Assembly: GCA_963971305.1 (NCBI GenBank)
Contig: OZ020305.1
Coordinates: 9,891,001 to 9,955,000, forward strand
DNA length: 64,000 nt
Origin: Arcuatula senhousia
Lineage: Eukaryota > Mollusca > Bivalvia > Mytilida > Mytilidae
Direction: 5' to 3'
The notes beneath the pieces were generated by a model. That model searched no databases. It was given only the letters and a program-made list of their open reading frames with translations, and was not told the origin of the DNA. Below are positions 46,425 to 59,479 of the stretch, one piece after another (within the stretch, counting starts at the first letter, position 1; every line of letters starts with the position of its first letter). Position numbers and translations under genes: made by a program.

Positions 46425-48475
46425 AAGTCAACATATAATGACAAGACGGCATCATATAATGACAAGACGGCATCATATAATGACAAGACGCCATCATATA
46501 ATGACAAGACATCATATAATGAAAAGACGGCATCATATAATGACAAAACGGCATCATATAATGACAAGACGACATCATATAAAGACAAAACGACATCATA
46601 TAAAGACAAGACGACATCATATAATGACAAGTCCACATCATATAATGACAAGACGACATCATATAAAGACAAAACGGCATCATAAAATGACAAAACGGCA
46701 TCATATAATGACAATACGGCATTATATAATGACAAAACGACATCATATAATGACAAGACGCCATCATATAATGACAAGACATCATATAATGAAAAGACGG
46801 CATCATATAATGACAAAACAGCATCATATAATGACAAGACGACATCATATAATGACAAGACATCATATAATGAAAAGACGGCATCATATAATGACAAAAC
46901 GGCATCATATAACGACAAGACAACATCATATAATGACAAGACGACATCATATAAAGACAAAACGACATCATATAATGACAAGTCCACATCATATAATGAC
47001 AAGACGACATCATATAAAGACAAAACGGCATCATAAAATGACAAAACGGCATCATATAATGACAATACGGCATCATATAATGACAAAACGACATCATATA
47101 ATGACGAAACGACATCATATAATGACAAGACGACATCATATAAAGACAAGACGACATCATATAAAGACAAGACGGCATCATAAAATGACAAGACGACATC
47201 ATATAAAGACAAAACGGCATCATATAATGACAAGACGACATCATATAATTACAAGTCTACAGCATATAATGACTAAATCATATAATGACTAAACCACATC
47301 ATATAATGATAAAACGACATCATATAATAACAAAACGACATCATATAATGACTAAACGACATCATATAATGATAAGTCCACATCATATAATGACAAGACG
47401 ACATCATATAAGAACAATACGGCATCATATAATGACAAAACGACATCATATAAGGACAAGACGGCATCATATAATGACAAAACGACATCATATAGTGACA
47501 AAACGGCATCATATAATGTTAAGTCCACATCATATAATGACAAGAAGACATCATATAAAGACAAGACGACATCATATAATGACAAGACGACATCATATAA
47601 TGATAAGACGACATCATATAAAGACAAGACGGCATCATATAATGACAAAACGGCATCATATAATGATAAGTCCACATCATATAATAACATGACGGCATCA
47701 TATAATGACACAATGACATCATATAATGATAAACCGACATCATATAATGACAAGATGACATCATGTAATGTGGAAACGGCATCATATAAAGACAAGACGG
47801 CATCATAAAATGACAAGACGACATCATATAAAGACAAAACGGCATCATATAATGACAAGACGACATCATATAATTACAAGTCTACAGCATATAATGACTA
47901 AATCATATAATGACTAAACCACATCATATAATGATAAAACGACATCATATAATAACAAAACGACATCATATAATGACTAAACGACATCATATAATGATAA
48001 GTCCACATCATATAATGACAAGACGACATCATATAAGAACAATACGGCATCATATAATGACAAAACGACATCATATAAGGACAAGACGGCATCATATAAT
48101 GACAAAACGACATCATATAGTGACAAAACGGCATCATATAATGTTAAGTCCACATCATATAATGACAAGAAGACATCATATAAAGACAAGACGACATCAT
48201 ATAATGACAAGACGACATCATATAATGATAAGACGACATCATATAAAGACAAGACGGCATCATATAATGACAAAACGGCATCATATAATGATAAGTCCAC
48301 ATCATATAATAACATGACGGCATCATATAATGACACAATGACATCATATAATGATAAACCGACATCATATAATGACAAGACGACATCATGTAATGTCGAA
48401 ACGGCATCATATAAAGACAAAACGACATCATATAACAAAAAGTGACCATATAAGACAGTTGCGGCGTTCCATATA
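46425..48475 (-). repeat. 21-bp satellite, right array, opposite orientation
   Basis: About 96 units of CATCATATAATGACAAGACG plus one base, the reverse complement of the left array. It ends with the reverse complement of the left array's leader (TAAGACAGTTGCGGCGTTCC at about 48452-48471). A 625-bp block is tandemly duplicated (47161-47785 and 47786-48410) with only a few differences. Some units lack 3 bp (near 46505, 46780 and 46860), which keeps the 7-residue-type frames open. Frames of 279-290 codons on both strands come from the repeat, with no start context or codon evidence for a protein. Confidence 0.95.
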
Positions 48476-49741
48476 CATGCACTGTCTGTATGCACATGAT
48501 GTGTGCACACTTTAATACTTAACACTTTAAAATAGCAGTGTCTAGATATAATATTTGCCAATGCTTTTACTTATTATGTCTATGAAAACAGTTTAAAGTT
48601 ATTGATGGTAAAAATTTAACAGTTTAACACATGTATATTAGAAAATCATATCGAAGAGAATCGAATCATTCCTATTAAACATATGAAATGGCTATAAATA
48701 ACCATGTCGTTCTTGTGAAGATATCAGATCCTCTCAATTAAACTGGTGTTTCTACAGTACATGTATATTCAAATATAAAAGTTTCTTTAGATTTTCATGT
48801 ACATTGTTTGATATTATTTTTGAAGTGTTTTATTTATTATTTGTTTGTAATTTGATAAAATTTGAAGGATGGTGAAAAATAAAAAAATCAAACACCACAT
48901 GAACAGACTGATATTCGTCAAAATACATGTATACAAATTTCAATATCAAGAGTTATCAACCAGCAGGCATCCTGTTAAAACAGGAAATTGACCAACTTCA
49001 AACTGTTAATAAGTTGATAGATAAGAGATAAGATAAATAGATAAATAAATGGATGGTGAAGCCACATTTAAAACTGGATAATACATGTAAGTTGACCTGA
49101 CTTTATCAAATTAACTACAAATTTCACTGAATATTCTCGATATTGTCTCAGCATGTATGTCACTCTTGTCTTGAGAATGGTTGTGTACTGCATCCCAAAA
49201 GTTTTGACAATACTCCATATACATGTATGTACAAATGTAGATGTTTGGTACTTTATAAGAAAATACAAATTTAATACATATTGTAAATTCAAAACCAATT
49301 TTGCCATCAATTGGAATTTAAAACAAAGAATGTTAATGCTATCATTAAACTTACAAGACGGTTTAATACTCTTTGAGATCACACATTTGTATACTGTTGT
49401 TGTCTTATTGTTCAATTCCAACTCTGTATAAAACATGATATTAATAGTTCAAGTAATACAAGTTTATTTTGATATAATCATGACAACATGTACATGTAAG
49501 TTCAATAATAAACAGGAATTTTTTATTATGAAATGTATAAACTCTTTGCTTTCTGTTTTTCTTTTTAAATTAAATTCTATAATACATGTACATGTATTAT
49601 TTTCCACAATTTCCCTTATTTTATATCAATTTTTTTTTTCGGGTACATTGAAATGTCTTGTACTCTGAGGATGGCTATAGACTCATGCAACTCTACCATG
49701 TACATGTACATAAACTTTATTTATATTTTGTTCTGTTTCAG
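48476..49741. other. Flank between the satellite and the C19orf12 gene
   Basis: 48640-48745 is the inverted partner of 30165-30260. The rest is AT-rich with ACATGTACATGTA words. The non-coding first exon of the C19orf12 gene should lie here or further left, but I could not place it. Confidence 0.5.
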
Positions 49742-49743
49742 AG

Positions 49744-51804
49744 ATGGCTGGACTTGTTGGAATGGCCTTTGTTCCATACTACAATCATTTGATGGAAATT
49801 CTTTCAACAAACCCAGACCTGAAGAAAAGTGCCAAAGGTTTGATATTTTTGTTATCATGTACATTAAAGAGCTCTGCAAGATACTGATAGAGTTATTTTA
49901 CTTTCTCCATACTTATCATGTAATCCTAATTATACATGCAATACAATACACAATAGCACCACAATTACTTTGATAGCATAGTGGCCCAAAATTGAAGCAT
50001 TGCAGGCCCATAGTGCTTTTATGGCCTAAGGAGAACCCTGTTAAATACGAAATGCACTTGTATACTGAATATCATTATGTATTGACTGTCTATCTTGATT
50101 ACCAGTTATCTGCTTTTTCATAATTGTTTTAGTTATATGAGATAAACTTTAAAAAAACACTGATTTGTAATATTTGGTTTAAAGGATCAGGGCAAATAGA
50201 ATTCAAGACATAGCAGAAAATATGTATTATGTCATTATATAAACATGTAATAGAGATGTTAAGGAGAGAATTCAAGTGTCAAATGTGAGAAAAGGCAAAC
50301 ACAAAACCAGTTGACTCAATGAAAACCACATGAAAAAACAAAACAATATATACACACACAAAAGATCCTCAATCATGCCAATCAAATTTTGATCCTGGTA
50401 TTTACCAAGTTCAAGGTACATCACTTCTCACAATCATAAACTGTATGTGATTAGGATTGTCAGTTACCTGCCCAAGGTTTGTGGTTTCCTCCGGGTACTC
50501 TGGTTTCCTCCACCAATAAAACTGACCGCCCTACATGACCCAGGTGCATCCATAAAGGGTGTTAAATACCAACACACACACACACACACATTATGAACTT
50601 CATATCAACATTTATTTAACAGGTATCTTTAAACAAGTGGCATATGGAGCATGTGGTACAGCCATCGTTGGAGTTTTTGGAGGACCACCAGGAGCTCTTG
50701 TTGGGGGAATAGCAGGTGATAATTAAATCAGTCTGGTTATTATATTCCACAGATAACTTTCTTAGCCATATAATTTACTATCATAAAGGTTTCCTATAGA
50801 AAAAAATCTTGAATATAAACATTATTACATTTTGAAATGTACATGTATGAATTAGATGGACCTTTATAATTTTTTTACAGTCTGTGAAATAAGCTCTGGC
50901 CCTCTTGTCCCTGGACAGTTAAAAATTGTTCAGGCAAGTGGAATTTGTAGGAATTTTACTTTGGAAAAATAGAGCAAACACTAAAATTATCAAAGTTAGG
51001 GCAAGTGAATCTCAAATCCGAATTTCTTTGACTGTTTTTAGGGTAAGATTATAAATAACTCCATCAAAAGCAAAAAAATTACTCCAGCAAAGTTTGAATT
51101 TGCTGGAGTAAGTGAATAATGGTTAATCCCATTTCTATGTTAATAATTCCAAATGACAAATTGTCTTAGAATTTATTGTACAGCCTAAAAATCCATTTGT
51201 TTACCATAGAGTGCAGACAAGGTCTTGACTAAAAATACATCTCTAAGTTAAATTTAGCAAAATTCAAGATCAGGAACAGATTAGCATGGGATGTGAAATA
51301 CTGATGATTGATTTTGATGTACTTCTTGACAAAAATGAAGAAAATAAGATGTAAGGGGAAAAAAACTTAGACGACATGAGTTTATAAAGAAATAAAATGA
51401 AATCAATGTCTTTCTTAACAAAAGTGGAGAAAAATAATAAATGTCCTTATTCTCTTGGGTACAATTATTTTATTGAAAAACATATTTGTTAGCCATTTGC
51501 TCATTACTCACTTTAGACATATATACTGTATTTGACACCTAGCAGACATCATTTATTAATAGTATATGTTCTATAAATAACAGGCTCTGTGATTGGATAC
51601 TGTCAGTCAGATGACTATGAAGCAATGATAACAGTGCTTACTAACTTATCAGACAGTGAAAAAGAACGATTAGTGCAGAAAGTTCAAGAATTAGTAGGGA
51701 GCTCTGGAATAGAGGCCCTTACTAGCTTCATAGGGAGCCAGGCCCAGAGGGAAGTACTTCTCCACCTTGTGAGGGGGTTTTCTAAGAACCCTCAGGGAGG
51801 ATAA
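49744..51804 (+). CDS. C19orf12: C19orf12 homologue, three coding exons
   Basis: Complete 135-residue protein. Coding exons: 49744-49837, 50623-50715 and 51584-51804, with phase 1 junctions and GT-AG introns. A strong acceptor (TGTTCTGTTTCAG) sits two bases before the ATG, so a non-coding exon lies upstream. Residues about 40-64 form a glycine-rich membrane hairpin, with GVFGGPPGALVGGIAG matching the family's GGPPG signature. The C-terminal part (CQSDDYEAMITVLTNLSDSE, then an amphipathic helix ending LVRGFSKN) follows the family pattern. Vertebrate C19orf12 localises to mitochondria, ER and lipid droplets and is mutated in the neurodegeneration MPAN; its biochemical role is unsettled. The length fits the short human isoform. 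No sign of damage. Confidence 0.9.
50572..50590 (+). repeat. (CA)n microsatellite
   Basis: About nine CA units in the first coding-region intron of the C19orf12 gene, just upstream of the acceptor region of the second coding exon. Confidence 0.9.
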
Positions 51805-52676
51805 GCTATTTGATTAGTACTGTTGATACACAAAAAGTCACATTTATTCATTCATGTAAATGTAGTTGTCATAATTGCAGAATATTTAATTATTTTCATG
51901 TATTGTCGTGTTTACTTTGATATCACATTGTTTATACTTTAACAAATATCATGTTATCATTTAGTAATTGTAAAAATTAAATGAATATTAATGAATTTTT
52001 AATTTTGTTTTGATTATGCAATCAGAATTTATGTCATTACTGATTTTGAATTCTTCTTATGACCAAAATATTGTTTATTGTTAATCACAAAATGCAAATA
52101 TCAATAGATAAATATTAAACAGAATTTAAACCTTCAAAAAAGATTATTGTTTTTCTTGTTGCATGTATGTAAATGTGGTAATTGGTGTTACTTTAATGGT
52201 ATTGAAAAAATAGCATACATAATGATTTCACATTTTTGATATTTATTCTAGAATTTGGTATGTAAATATATTAATATAAAATCAGATTATTTAAGGGGAG
52301 CTTTTTAATGTTAATATGAACAATATATGGTACTTTTTAATCGACTTTGTATTCTTGTTTTTTATCATCAGTTATCCTATTTCCATTACATTTTTTCAAT
52401 ATTTTATGTATCAATGAGACTCAGGAAAATTGAAAGACTTCAATGTCTAAATCATGATAAATTTTCACACTTCCATTAACTGTAAATGTAGCAATGAATT
52501 ATCAATAGGCATTCCAATGTAAGCAGTCCTAAAATGCATAGACAAAATCAGTTGATACTAAAGATGAAAAAAGAAAACATTAACTGTGACTGATCCAGAT
52601 ATTTTTAAAAGGGAGGGCACCCAATTAAAAAAATCAGAATTTTCCTGTAATCGGTGGGGGCAAGTCTGCCACACCA
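51805..52676. other. 3' flank of C19orf12, non-coding
   Basis: AT-rich sequence after the stop. I see no further gene and no repeat structure worth naming. Confidence 0.5.
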
Positions 52677-52861
52677 GGGCTGGGTTGTTCAAAACATGGA
52701 TAAAAGTTATCCACTGGATAAATCCTTGTCCGGTGGACAAATTTTGACCGGTGGCCAAACTGGGTTGTTCAAAACTTATCCAGAGGACAAATATGCTTAT
52801 CCGTGGCTAAACTTTGTCCAACTTAAAAGGTTCGGATAACTTTTATCCAGTGGTTAACCAT
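52677..52861 (+). repeat. Dispersed repeat with (T)ATCCACTGG motifs, partner of 57895-58080
   Basis: GGGCTGGGTTGTTCAAAACA followed by several short inverted motifs (TATCCACTGGATAA, GGTGGACAAA, GGTGGCCAAA) and ending TTTTATCCAGTGGTTAACCA. The piece at 57895-58080 is the same family inverted, ending TTTTGAACAACCGGGCCC. Many internal half-sites of TTATCCACTGG are present. The pair could mark the ends of a larger element, but inner distances are not symmetric. Confidence 0.75.
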
Positions 52862-52957
52862 GACTGAGAGAGAAATGTTTGATGTACACATTCTGTATCA
52901 GCAAATATAGGGGTATTTTTCAAGAAATTTGAGCTTACGTAACGGTACCCAATTTGC

Positions 52958-53095
52958 TAGTCCAAATAATTAGGGCGTCTTGTAAGGCTTTTTATGATTT
53001 TTGTTTTCACTGTTACGCCTTCCTGGAAGGCGTCCAAGTAAAAATCCAAATAAAAACGCCAGCCTTCCCCGTTTTAGGCCTAATTATTTGGACTA
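52958..53095. mobile_element. MITE with TAGTCCAAATAATTAGG ends
   Basis: TAGTCCAAATAATTAGG at the left and CCTAATTATTTGGACTA at the right are perfect inverted repeats. Inside are GCGTC and AAGGC blocks in mirrored order. The outer TA could be a target duplication of the Tc1/mariner kind. Confidence 0.75.
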
Positions 53096-54487
53096 CCAAT
53101 TGTGACCAATTTGCACAGATCAACACTAAGTCACTATGTATAAATAGTTTTAAAATAACATGATTGTTTATAAAGACTATTTTTTCTTCAATATTTTTAA
53201 TCTTTGATTATTTTTAAAAATTATGAAAAATAAAAACCATTTCTGATTGAGAAATACCTGATTAAATATCATGATATTGCTCCGTATTTAAAACTGACGT
53301 GCGACAGACAAGACTAAGGTGGTTGATGTTAAAAATCTTGATAATTACTGTATACAGTTTTTTTGCTTATAATATTTTGTTACCAAATTATTTAGAAAGC
53401 AAAATATAAGTGAACATTCCAACATCTCAACCCGGAACTAAAATAAAGGTGCTTTCTATCACGTCCGCACTAGGTGACGTAATATTAGAGACCTAAATTT
53501 AAACTTAAACTTCAATTAACTTTGTTTTCAGATCAGATTTATTTGTATTTGGTATTGGTATTTTTAACACGGGGGGGGGGGGGGGCTTCCATTAGAAAGG
53601 CCCAAAAGGGTGTAACTTTACTTTTTGGGGTGCTCAATATGTGAAAAGGGTGGAAATTTCAGATGTTGCATAAATGTGGCTCCTGCAGGGTGAAAAACGA
53701 CCTGCGACTTGAGGGCTTTTTAAGGGCGACTTCCGACCTACACTTCATAAAATCGACCTATGCCAAAAAACGACCTGCAACTGCCGCCAAAATATGCCTT
53801 CTAAAAGCGACCTTGCAACCCCAGGCCCTTTTAAAAGCGTCCTTGCGACCTGAAGGAGGTACCCTGCGGGAGCCCCATAAATGGTACTTTTTCGCAAATG
53901 TCACATGTCACATAACAAGAGTAGCAAAGCATCCATGTTTTCCCTCCTTGTAACCCTAACTGTACATACATTTGATAACTTTTACCATTCAAACTTTGAT
54001 TTTAATAGATTATCTTCAAAATATGTCAATTTTAAGCATATTCTGTGCAATTTAAAGGCATTAAAAATATATGAATGGGCGTCTTTTTTAAGCAGGCGTA
54101 TATATGAATGGGTTGGGTATAAATGTATAAATTTTCTGGGTCGCAAATCTGTACCCTAAAATACTTATCCCCCCATGATTTTAAATATTTAAATTAATTG
54201 GTAAAGTCTTTTTGATCCTTTTTAACAACTATAAAAAAGCAACACACTATTTTCTAAACAGGGAGCATATCAACTCGCATGAATTATTTATCAAAACATT
54301 TACAAGACGAATAAAAATGTCATCAAATGACAAGAAATGGTGTTTGCATTATATTAACATATCGTTTTAGAACTTTTTTAAATGTGTTTTTTCTATCAGA
54401 AGGGTTTGATTATGCCATAAAGTTATTAAATTAATTAAATAAATATATATAAATACATGTAACGAAATCTTTTTTTTTCATTATTGG
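53096..54487. other. Non-coding stretch with a G run
   Basis: G run of about 15 at 53571-53585. From there to 53880 a low-complexity coding-like block (GCGACCT words repeated) gives a 96-codon frame that I do not accept as a gene. Confidence 0.45.
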
Positions 54488-54607
54488 ACTGGACTGGGAA
54501 ACGAGCTAAATGCTTCTATAGATATATCCCACTCCAGTTTGCAGTTTGCGAGTGTGGCCTTTGTAGCGGCTCCAATTGAGCCTACTCTTATCGCACTCTA
54601 CAAAGGG
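54488..54607 (+). repeat. SINE-like dispersed repeat, copy 1
   Basis: ACTGGGAAACGAGCT, ATGCTTCTATAG, GTTTGCGAGTGTGGCCTTTG and CGCACTCTACAAAGG. The same words in order occur at 63532-63645, next to a tRNA-like promoter segment. Confidence 0.7.
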
Positions 54608-55774
54608 GTCTTTAACATGTACATTGTATAACTAATTTAAAATGTCAAACCTATAAGTTTTATAAGAATAAAACTAGTTACTGATCCAAATTGGTCTTAC
54701 AAAATATGTGTATCTGATTGGCATTTTATATGGCCCCATGGCAGTCGCCCTATTACAGTAATCACCTACTTCCTGTTAAACGAGTTCCGGCCATTTTTGA
54801 CTTTGACAGTTTTTTACTTATGTTTTCAGATATTCGGCTGATATTTGAGGTTGACTATAAACAGGGATGTCCTTTTTAGTCCCTGCTATAAAGAACAAGC
54901 ATTTTGGATCATTTTGCAAGTGTTGTAAAACAATACAAAGTCCCCAACCGGCCATGTATTTCAATGTTCAAATGACCATAACTCTCCTAGAAATTTGAAG
55001 ACCTTAACAAAACTTTAACTTGACTTGTAACTTGTCATGATAGACGCGCATACCAAAATATTATTTTTTTAAAAATTATCGAATTGAGGTGAAACTATTC
55101 TAGATCAGTTCTTAGATAAACAAGGTATAGTAAAAAACAGTATTTTTAGCAAATTCTCGTTTATTACACCACAGTGAATTGACATCATGTTCTGCAAAAA
55201 TTAAATATTTGTGAAAAAAGTGTCAAAATCGTGCAAATATTCAGTAGTTTTGGCAAATGAGCCACACGGTGTACCACAAATATGATTTTGTGGTTAGTTT
55301 CTATATAAAATATTTACAGAAATTATTGTAGTCGTGCTCTGTGTGGCTCATGGTTTAACTTTAGTTTGCAAAACTTTACTCTGAAGGACAAGTATGATAA
55401 GAGCTCAATTTTGCCCCCAAATTTTGAACTTGAGCTGGAAATATGCAATGTATACTTTTAATGAGTTAAAATTTACTATATCAGGCTTATTTTGTTTGAT
55501 GTCGTTCTTTGTTACCGGTATGTTAAAATTACATGTATTTCCCAAAGTGGCTAAAATGTTGTAATATCTTTAAAAAATGTAAAAAAAACCTGCAAAATCT
55601 GAGTGTTTTTTTCCTGTGTTTTTTTTTTTTGGCAAATAAAACTATGAGCCACATGGAGTGCCGAATTTCTGTAAATGGTCATCTTGATACAGTAGCTAAC
55701 CTCAAAAATATCTTAGTTGTACTTTAAGTGGCTCATAATAAAATTTGCCAAAAACCACTATCTTAACATTTTAT
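54608..55774. repeat. Non-coding; includes an inverted partner of 57350-57415
   Basis: 55065-55130 (TGAGGTGAAACTATTCTAGATCAGTTCTTAGAT) is mirrored at 57360-57400. Two short GAGCCACA words near 55260 and 55650 suggest diverged tandem units. No gene. Confidence 0.5.
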
Positions 55775-56960
55775 ACGACCGAAAAAAAAAATGCAAACGT
55801 ATAATGGTATAATGCTGTCGTCGTCGTCTGCGTTGTCTGGTAACTTGAGTGTTTCCACAATAACTTAAGTTCTAGTTATCCGATTGCTATGAAATTTGAC
55901 AATGTTGTTTCTTAACATAAAAGAATGAATGGGATTGATTTTGGGGGTCCCCCCCCCATTATTGGTTTAGAAATTAGGGGCCAAAAATGCTACTTTTATG
56001 TTTGTTACCACAATAACTTTAGTTCTAGTGATCTGATTGCTTTGTAATTTGGCAATAATGTTCCTTACCATTAAGGATGAATGGGATTGATTTTGGGGGT
56101 CCCCCTTTTTTGTTTCGAAATTAGGGGCCCCAAATGGGTAATAAATTCAAATATTTTATTTGTTTCCACCATAACTTTGGTCTTAGTTGGCCTATTGCTG
56201 TGAAATTTGTCAAGAATGCTTCTTACTGTATAAGAAAGAACCTGATGAAATTTTGCGCCCCCCTTTTTCCCAGTTATGTAATAAAGAGCCAAAAGGGGCC
56301 AAAATTGAAACTTTTTTATTTTTGGTCCGATTATGAATTTTTTTTGCATGTTTGTTCTTGTCAAATAGAAGATGCAAAATTAAGAATTATTTTTTTTAAC
56401 CCCCCCTTTCCCTCCGTTAAATAATTAGGGGCCAAAAGGGGCTAAAATCGAAACTTTTTTTATTTTTGGTCCGATTATGATTTTTTTTTGCATGTTTGTT
56501 TTTGTCAAATAGCAGATGCAAAATTAAGAATTATTTTTTTCAACCCCCTCCCCTTCCCCCCCCCCCCCCGTTACATAATGCATTAGGGGCGGAAATCGAA
56601 ACTTTTTTATTTGTGGTCCGATTTTGAAATTTTTTGTTGCATGTTTGTTCTTGTCAAATAGCAGATACAAAATTGAGAATTAATTTTTGCGACACTCTCC
56701 CCTCCCCCTATTACCTAATTAGGGGCCAAACAGAATCAAAATCGAAACTTTTTTCTTGTGATCTGATTTTGACAAAAAAATTTGCATGTTTGTTCTTGTC
56801 AAATAGCGGATACAAAATTGAAAATAAATTTTTGCAACCCCCTTTTTCCCCCTATTACGTTATTAGGTGCCAAAACTGAAACTTTTTTCTCATTGAACAG
56901 ATTGGCAATATATCTCTTACTGTTTTCAAGAAGTTTGGGGTCAAAGGGGTCAAAAACATC
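55775..56960. repeat. Tandem array, about 146-bp units
   Basis: GCATGTTTGTTCTTGTCAAA recurs at 56346, 56490, 56639 and 56784, with TTAGGGGCCAAA and ATCGAAACTTTTTT in each unit. The left part (55850-56250) holds related units with GATTGCTATGAAATTTG. The array starts beside GCTGTCGTCGTCGTCTGCG. Confidence 0.82.
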
Positions 56961-57894
56961 AATAAAAATAAATTAACCAAGAACATGGGTCTATTTCGTA
57001 ATATAATATTGAGCGGGGATACTGAAATGATATAAATATGATTTAGTAAGTATAATTTTTTCCATTTGCTCATAAAATAGTTAAAATCTAATAAATTCCT
57101 TGTAAAATGTGGGTGGAAAGTCCACCAAAGAAGGTATGTGTCAAAAGCCTTTGTCAGTCCACCATGGGCTGCATGTGTCCAGAACAATTGACTATCCATA
57201 TTGGGCCTAAAATGTACAGGGTTCAATGTGTTGCGGTCGTATCATGCTGCGCTAGGCAAAGCTTTTTATTCACAAAAATGCCATTTTCACAAAAGTTGAT
57301 GACGCCATTGTGACGTAATCAATGAGATTTTGTTAAAAATGCATTTATTTTCTTTATCTTGTTCATCTAAGAACTGATCTAGAAAAGTTTCACCTCATTG
57401 CAATAATTTTTAAAATATGCTGAGTTTGGGGGTCATTTTAAATTTATCATGTGTTTGAGGTCCTTACTGCCTTATTTGATGGAAATAGGCAATATTTAGG
57501 TTCTGTACATTATTTAAGTACACCTGTGGAAAGTTTGATTGCAAAAATGACACAAAATATTTTTCTATATTATTTTTATAGTTAAATACTGAATTTCACT
57601 TATTCCAAAAATAAATGGTCCATTCACAGGGACTTGCTCCCCTCTGTTTTTGTGTTGGATTCTTTTGGTACATGTAAAAAACTTAACTATCAACAGTCAG
57701 GATTATGATTTGATTGGCAATTATTGTTTTATTTCATCAGCCAAAGTTCTGAGCTGTTATTTTTTGTAACAAATAATTTTATTGAGCATTTTATCATTAG
57801 ACAGGCGCAGTTTGGACCCTCGTGGATATCTTGTATAATTTTAATTTGCGGACATGTAAAAGTATGATGATGCTGTTTATGACTGACAGAAAGT
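56961..57894. other. Non-coding stretch
   Basis: Contains the inverted partner (57350-57415) of 55065-55130. No gene. Confidence 0.45.
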
Positions 57895-58080
57895 GGATAA
57901 AACCACAAGTTAACCAGTGGATAAAAGTTTAGCCAGTGGTTAACTAGCCACATGTCCAGTTGCCTTTTGAACAACCAATTTTAACCACTGGATAGTTGTC
58001 CATTGGATAAGGAATTAACCAGTGGACAACTTTTATCCAGTGGATAATGTTAACCATGTTTTGAACAACCGGGCCCAGTT
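57895..58080 (-). repeat. Dispersed repeat with CCAGTGGATAA motifs, partner of 52677-52861
   Basis: Inverted relative of 52677-52861, with repeated AACCAGTGGATAA, GTGGACAAC and GTCCATTGGATAA, ending CCATGTTTTGAACAACCGGG. Confidence 0.75.
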
Positions 58081-58407
58081 CTAAATCTGCTTTTGATTCA
58101 GAATATTCCTACATCTGATTGTTTTAATCAAGGATAATTAGTTGATTTTCATACCCTGATTCCATAGTTTGTTTTATTTTAAGAATATTTGTAGATTTAA
58201 ATATCACAAATAAATTTTACTTGTTTTTCTTACTCTTAAGAATATTTGAAGATTTAAATATCACAAATAAATTTTACTTTTTTTCTATAAGAATATTAAA
58301 ATTTTGTAGATAGCATAAATAAATTTTGCTTGATTTTTTCTGAGAATATTTATAGACTGACATATGATTAATACATTTTGATTATTTTAATTTTAGGATG
58401 TTTGTAA

Positions 58408-58601
58408 GGGCTATTCCAGAAATAAATGTATGGGGGGGGGTCGGAAGGCAATTTTTTTTATACCCACCATGCATAAAATTTTAATTTTTTATCTCTTAAT
58501 GTTGCATTTGAAAAATATCTAAAAATACCACCACCCATAAAATTTTAATTATAGTGCCTTCCGACCCCCCCCCCCCCATACAATTAATTCTGGAATAGCC
58601 C
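58408..58601. mobile_element. MITE with PIF/Harbinger-like ends (GGGCTATTCCAGA), TAA target
   Basis: Left end GGGCTATTCCAGAAATAAAT, right end ATTAATTCTGGAATAGCCC. Inside, GGTCGGAAGGCA is mirrored by TGCCTTCCGACC. The trinucleotide TAA flanks both sides (58405-58407 and 58602-58604). The interior also holds two ATAAAATTTTAATT words. Confidence 0.82.
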
Positions 58602-58604
58602 TAA

Positions 58605-59479
58605 TCTTCATTGATAAATTACTGTATTGCCTTTTATACACATGTTGCTATATTTAATAAAAGCATATTTTTTAAACTGTGAAAAATTTGAACTGGAAAT
58701 TACCAATGCCTAATGGTTAGCAAGAAATATCATAATTTAAGCCTATGTGTATCTACTGTAACTAAACAGACACCATCTTTCAGCTTTAAAAAAACTTTTT
58801 TACCCCAAAAAATTTTGATTGAGATATGGAATAAGTGCATGTGACACAATACAAACCAGTGGCAACTTAAAAATCTACAAAAGAAAACAGCCAGCAGCCT
58901 CAGATGTGACCAGTGATCATTGCTCACTGCCCTTGAACAAAAGTATAATGCATAAGATTTAATACCAATTTAAAAAAAAGTTATTAAAGAAAGGCCCCTT
59001 TTCTGGACATAGAACAATAATTTTAAAGATGACAGGTAAGAACCTAAGTTTTGTTAAAGATTCCTGACTTAGGGTAGGCACATATAAAATGTGGCAGGGT
59101 AAAACTAGTTTCTTTCGGGACATTTGGTTATAACTTATAATTACTGTGTGATCACTTAAAATGTTGACCTATATATGGTCATGAAATTTCAATTTGAATT
59201 TTTTTATCCACTATAAAGGACACTCCCTATTATAGGTGACCTTTAAAGTCCTTACTGCAACAAAATATGGACCAAGAGGCAAATGTGGACGCATTGACAA
59301 ATCAGCTCTTGGTAGAATGTTTATATTTCATCAGTTTTGGTAATTTGTTTTCTTTGAATTCCTCACTAAATTCTGTTATCTACAAGTTTCAATAATTTTT
59401 ACAACCCGCCTACAAAAGTAGACTGGGCATGTAGTGTTCAGGTTCGTTTGTCCGTTTCTCCATCCCTCCTTAATCCCCA
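58605..59479. other. Non-coding stretch
   Basis: AT-rich. A bivalve-type fragment GACTGGGCATGTAGTGTTCAGG, then GTCCG, near 59425 begins the next array. No gene. Confidence 0.5.

Noticed and set aside
46382..47292. Long frames of 279-290 codons on both strands of the 21-bp satellite as protein genes
   Set aside because: They result from a repeat unit divisible by three. Frames overlap on both strands, and no splice, promoter or codon-use evidence favours any one.
40915..48475. CRISPR array
   Set aside because: Units are contiguous 21-bp tandem repeats without unique spacers, in an animal genome.
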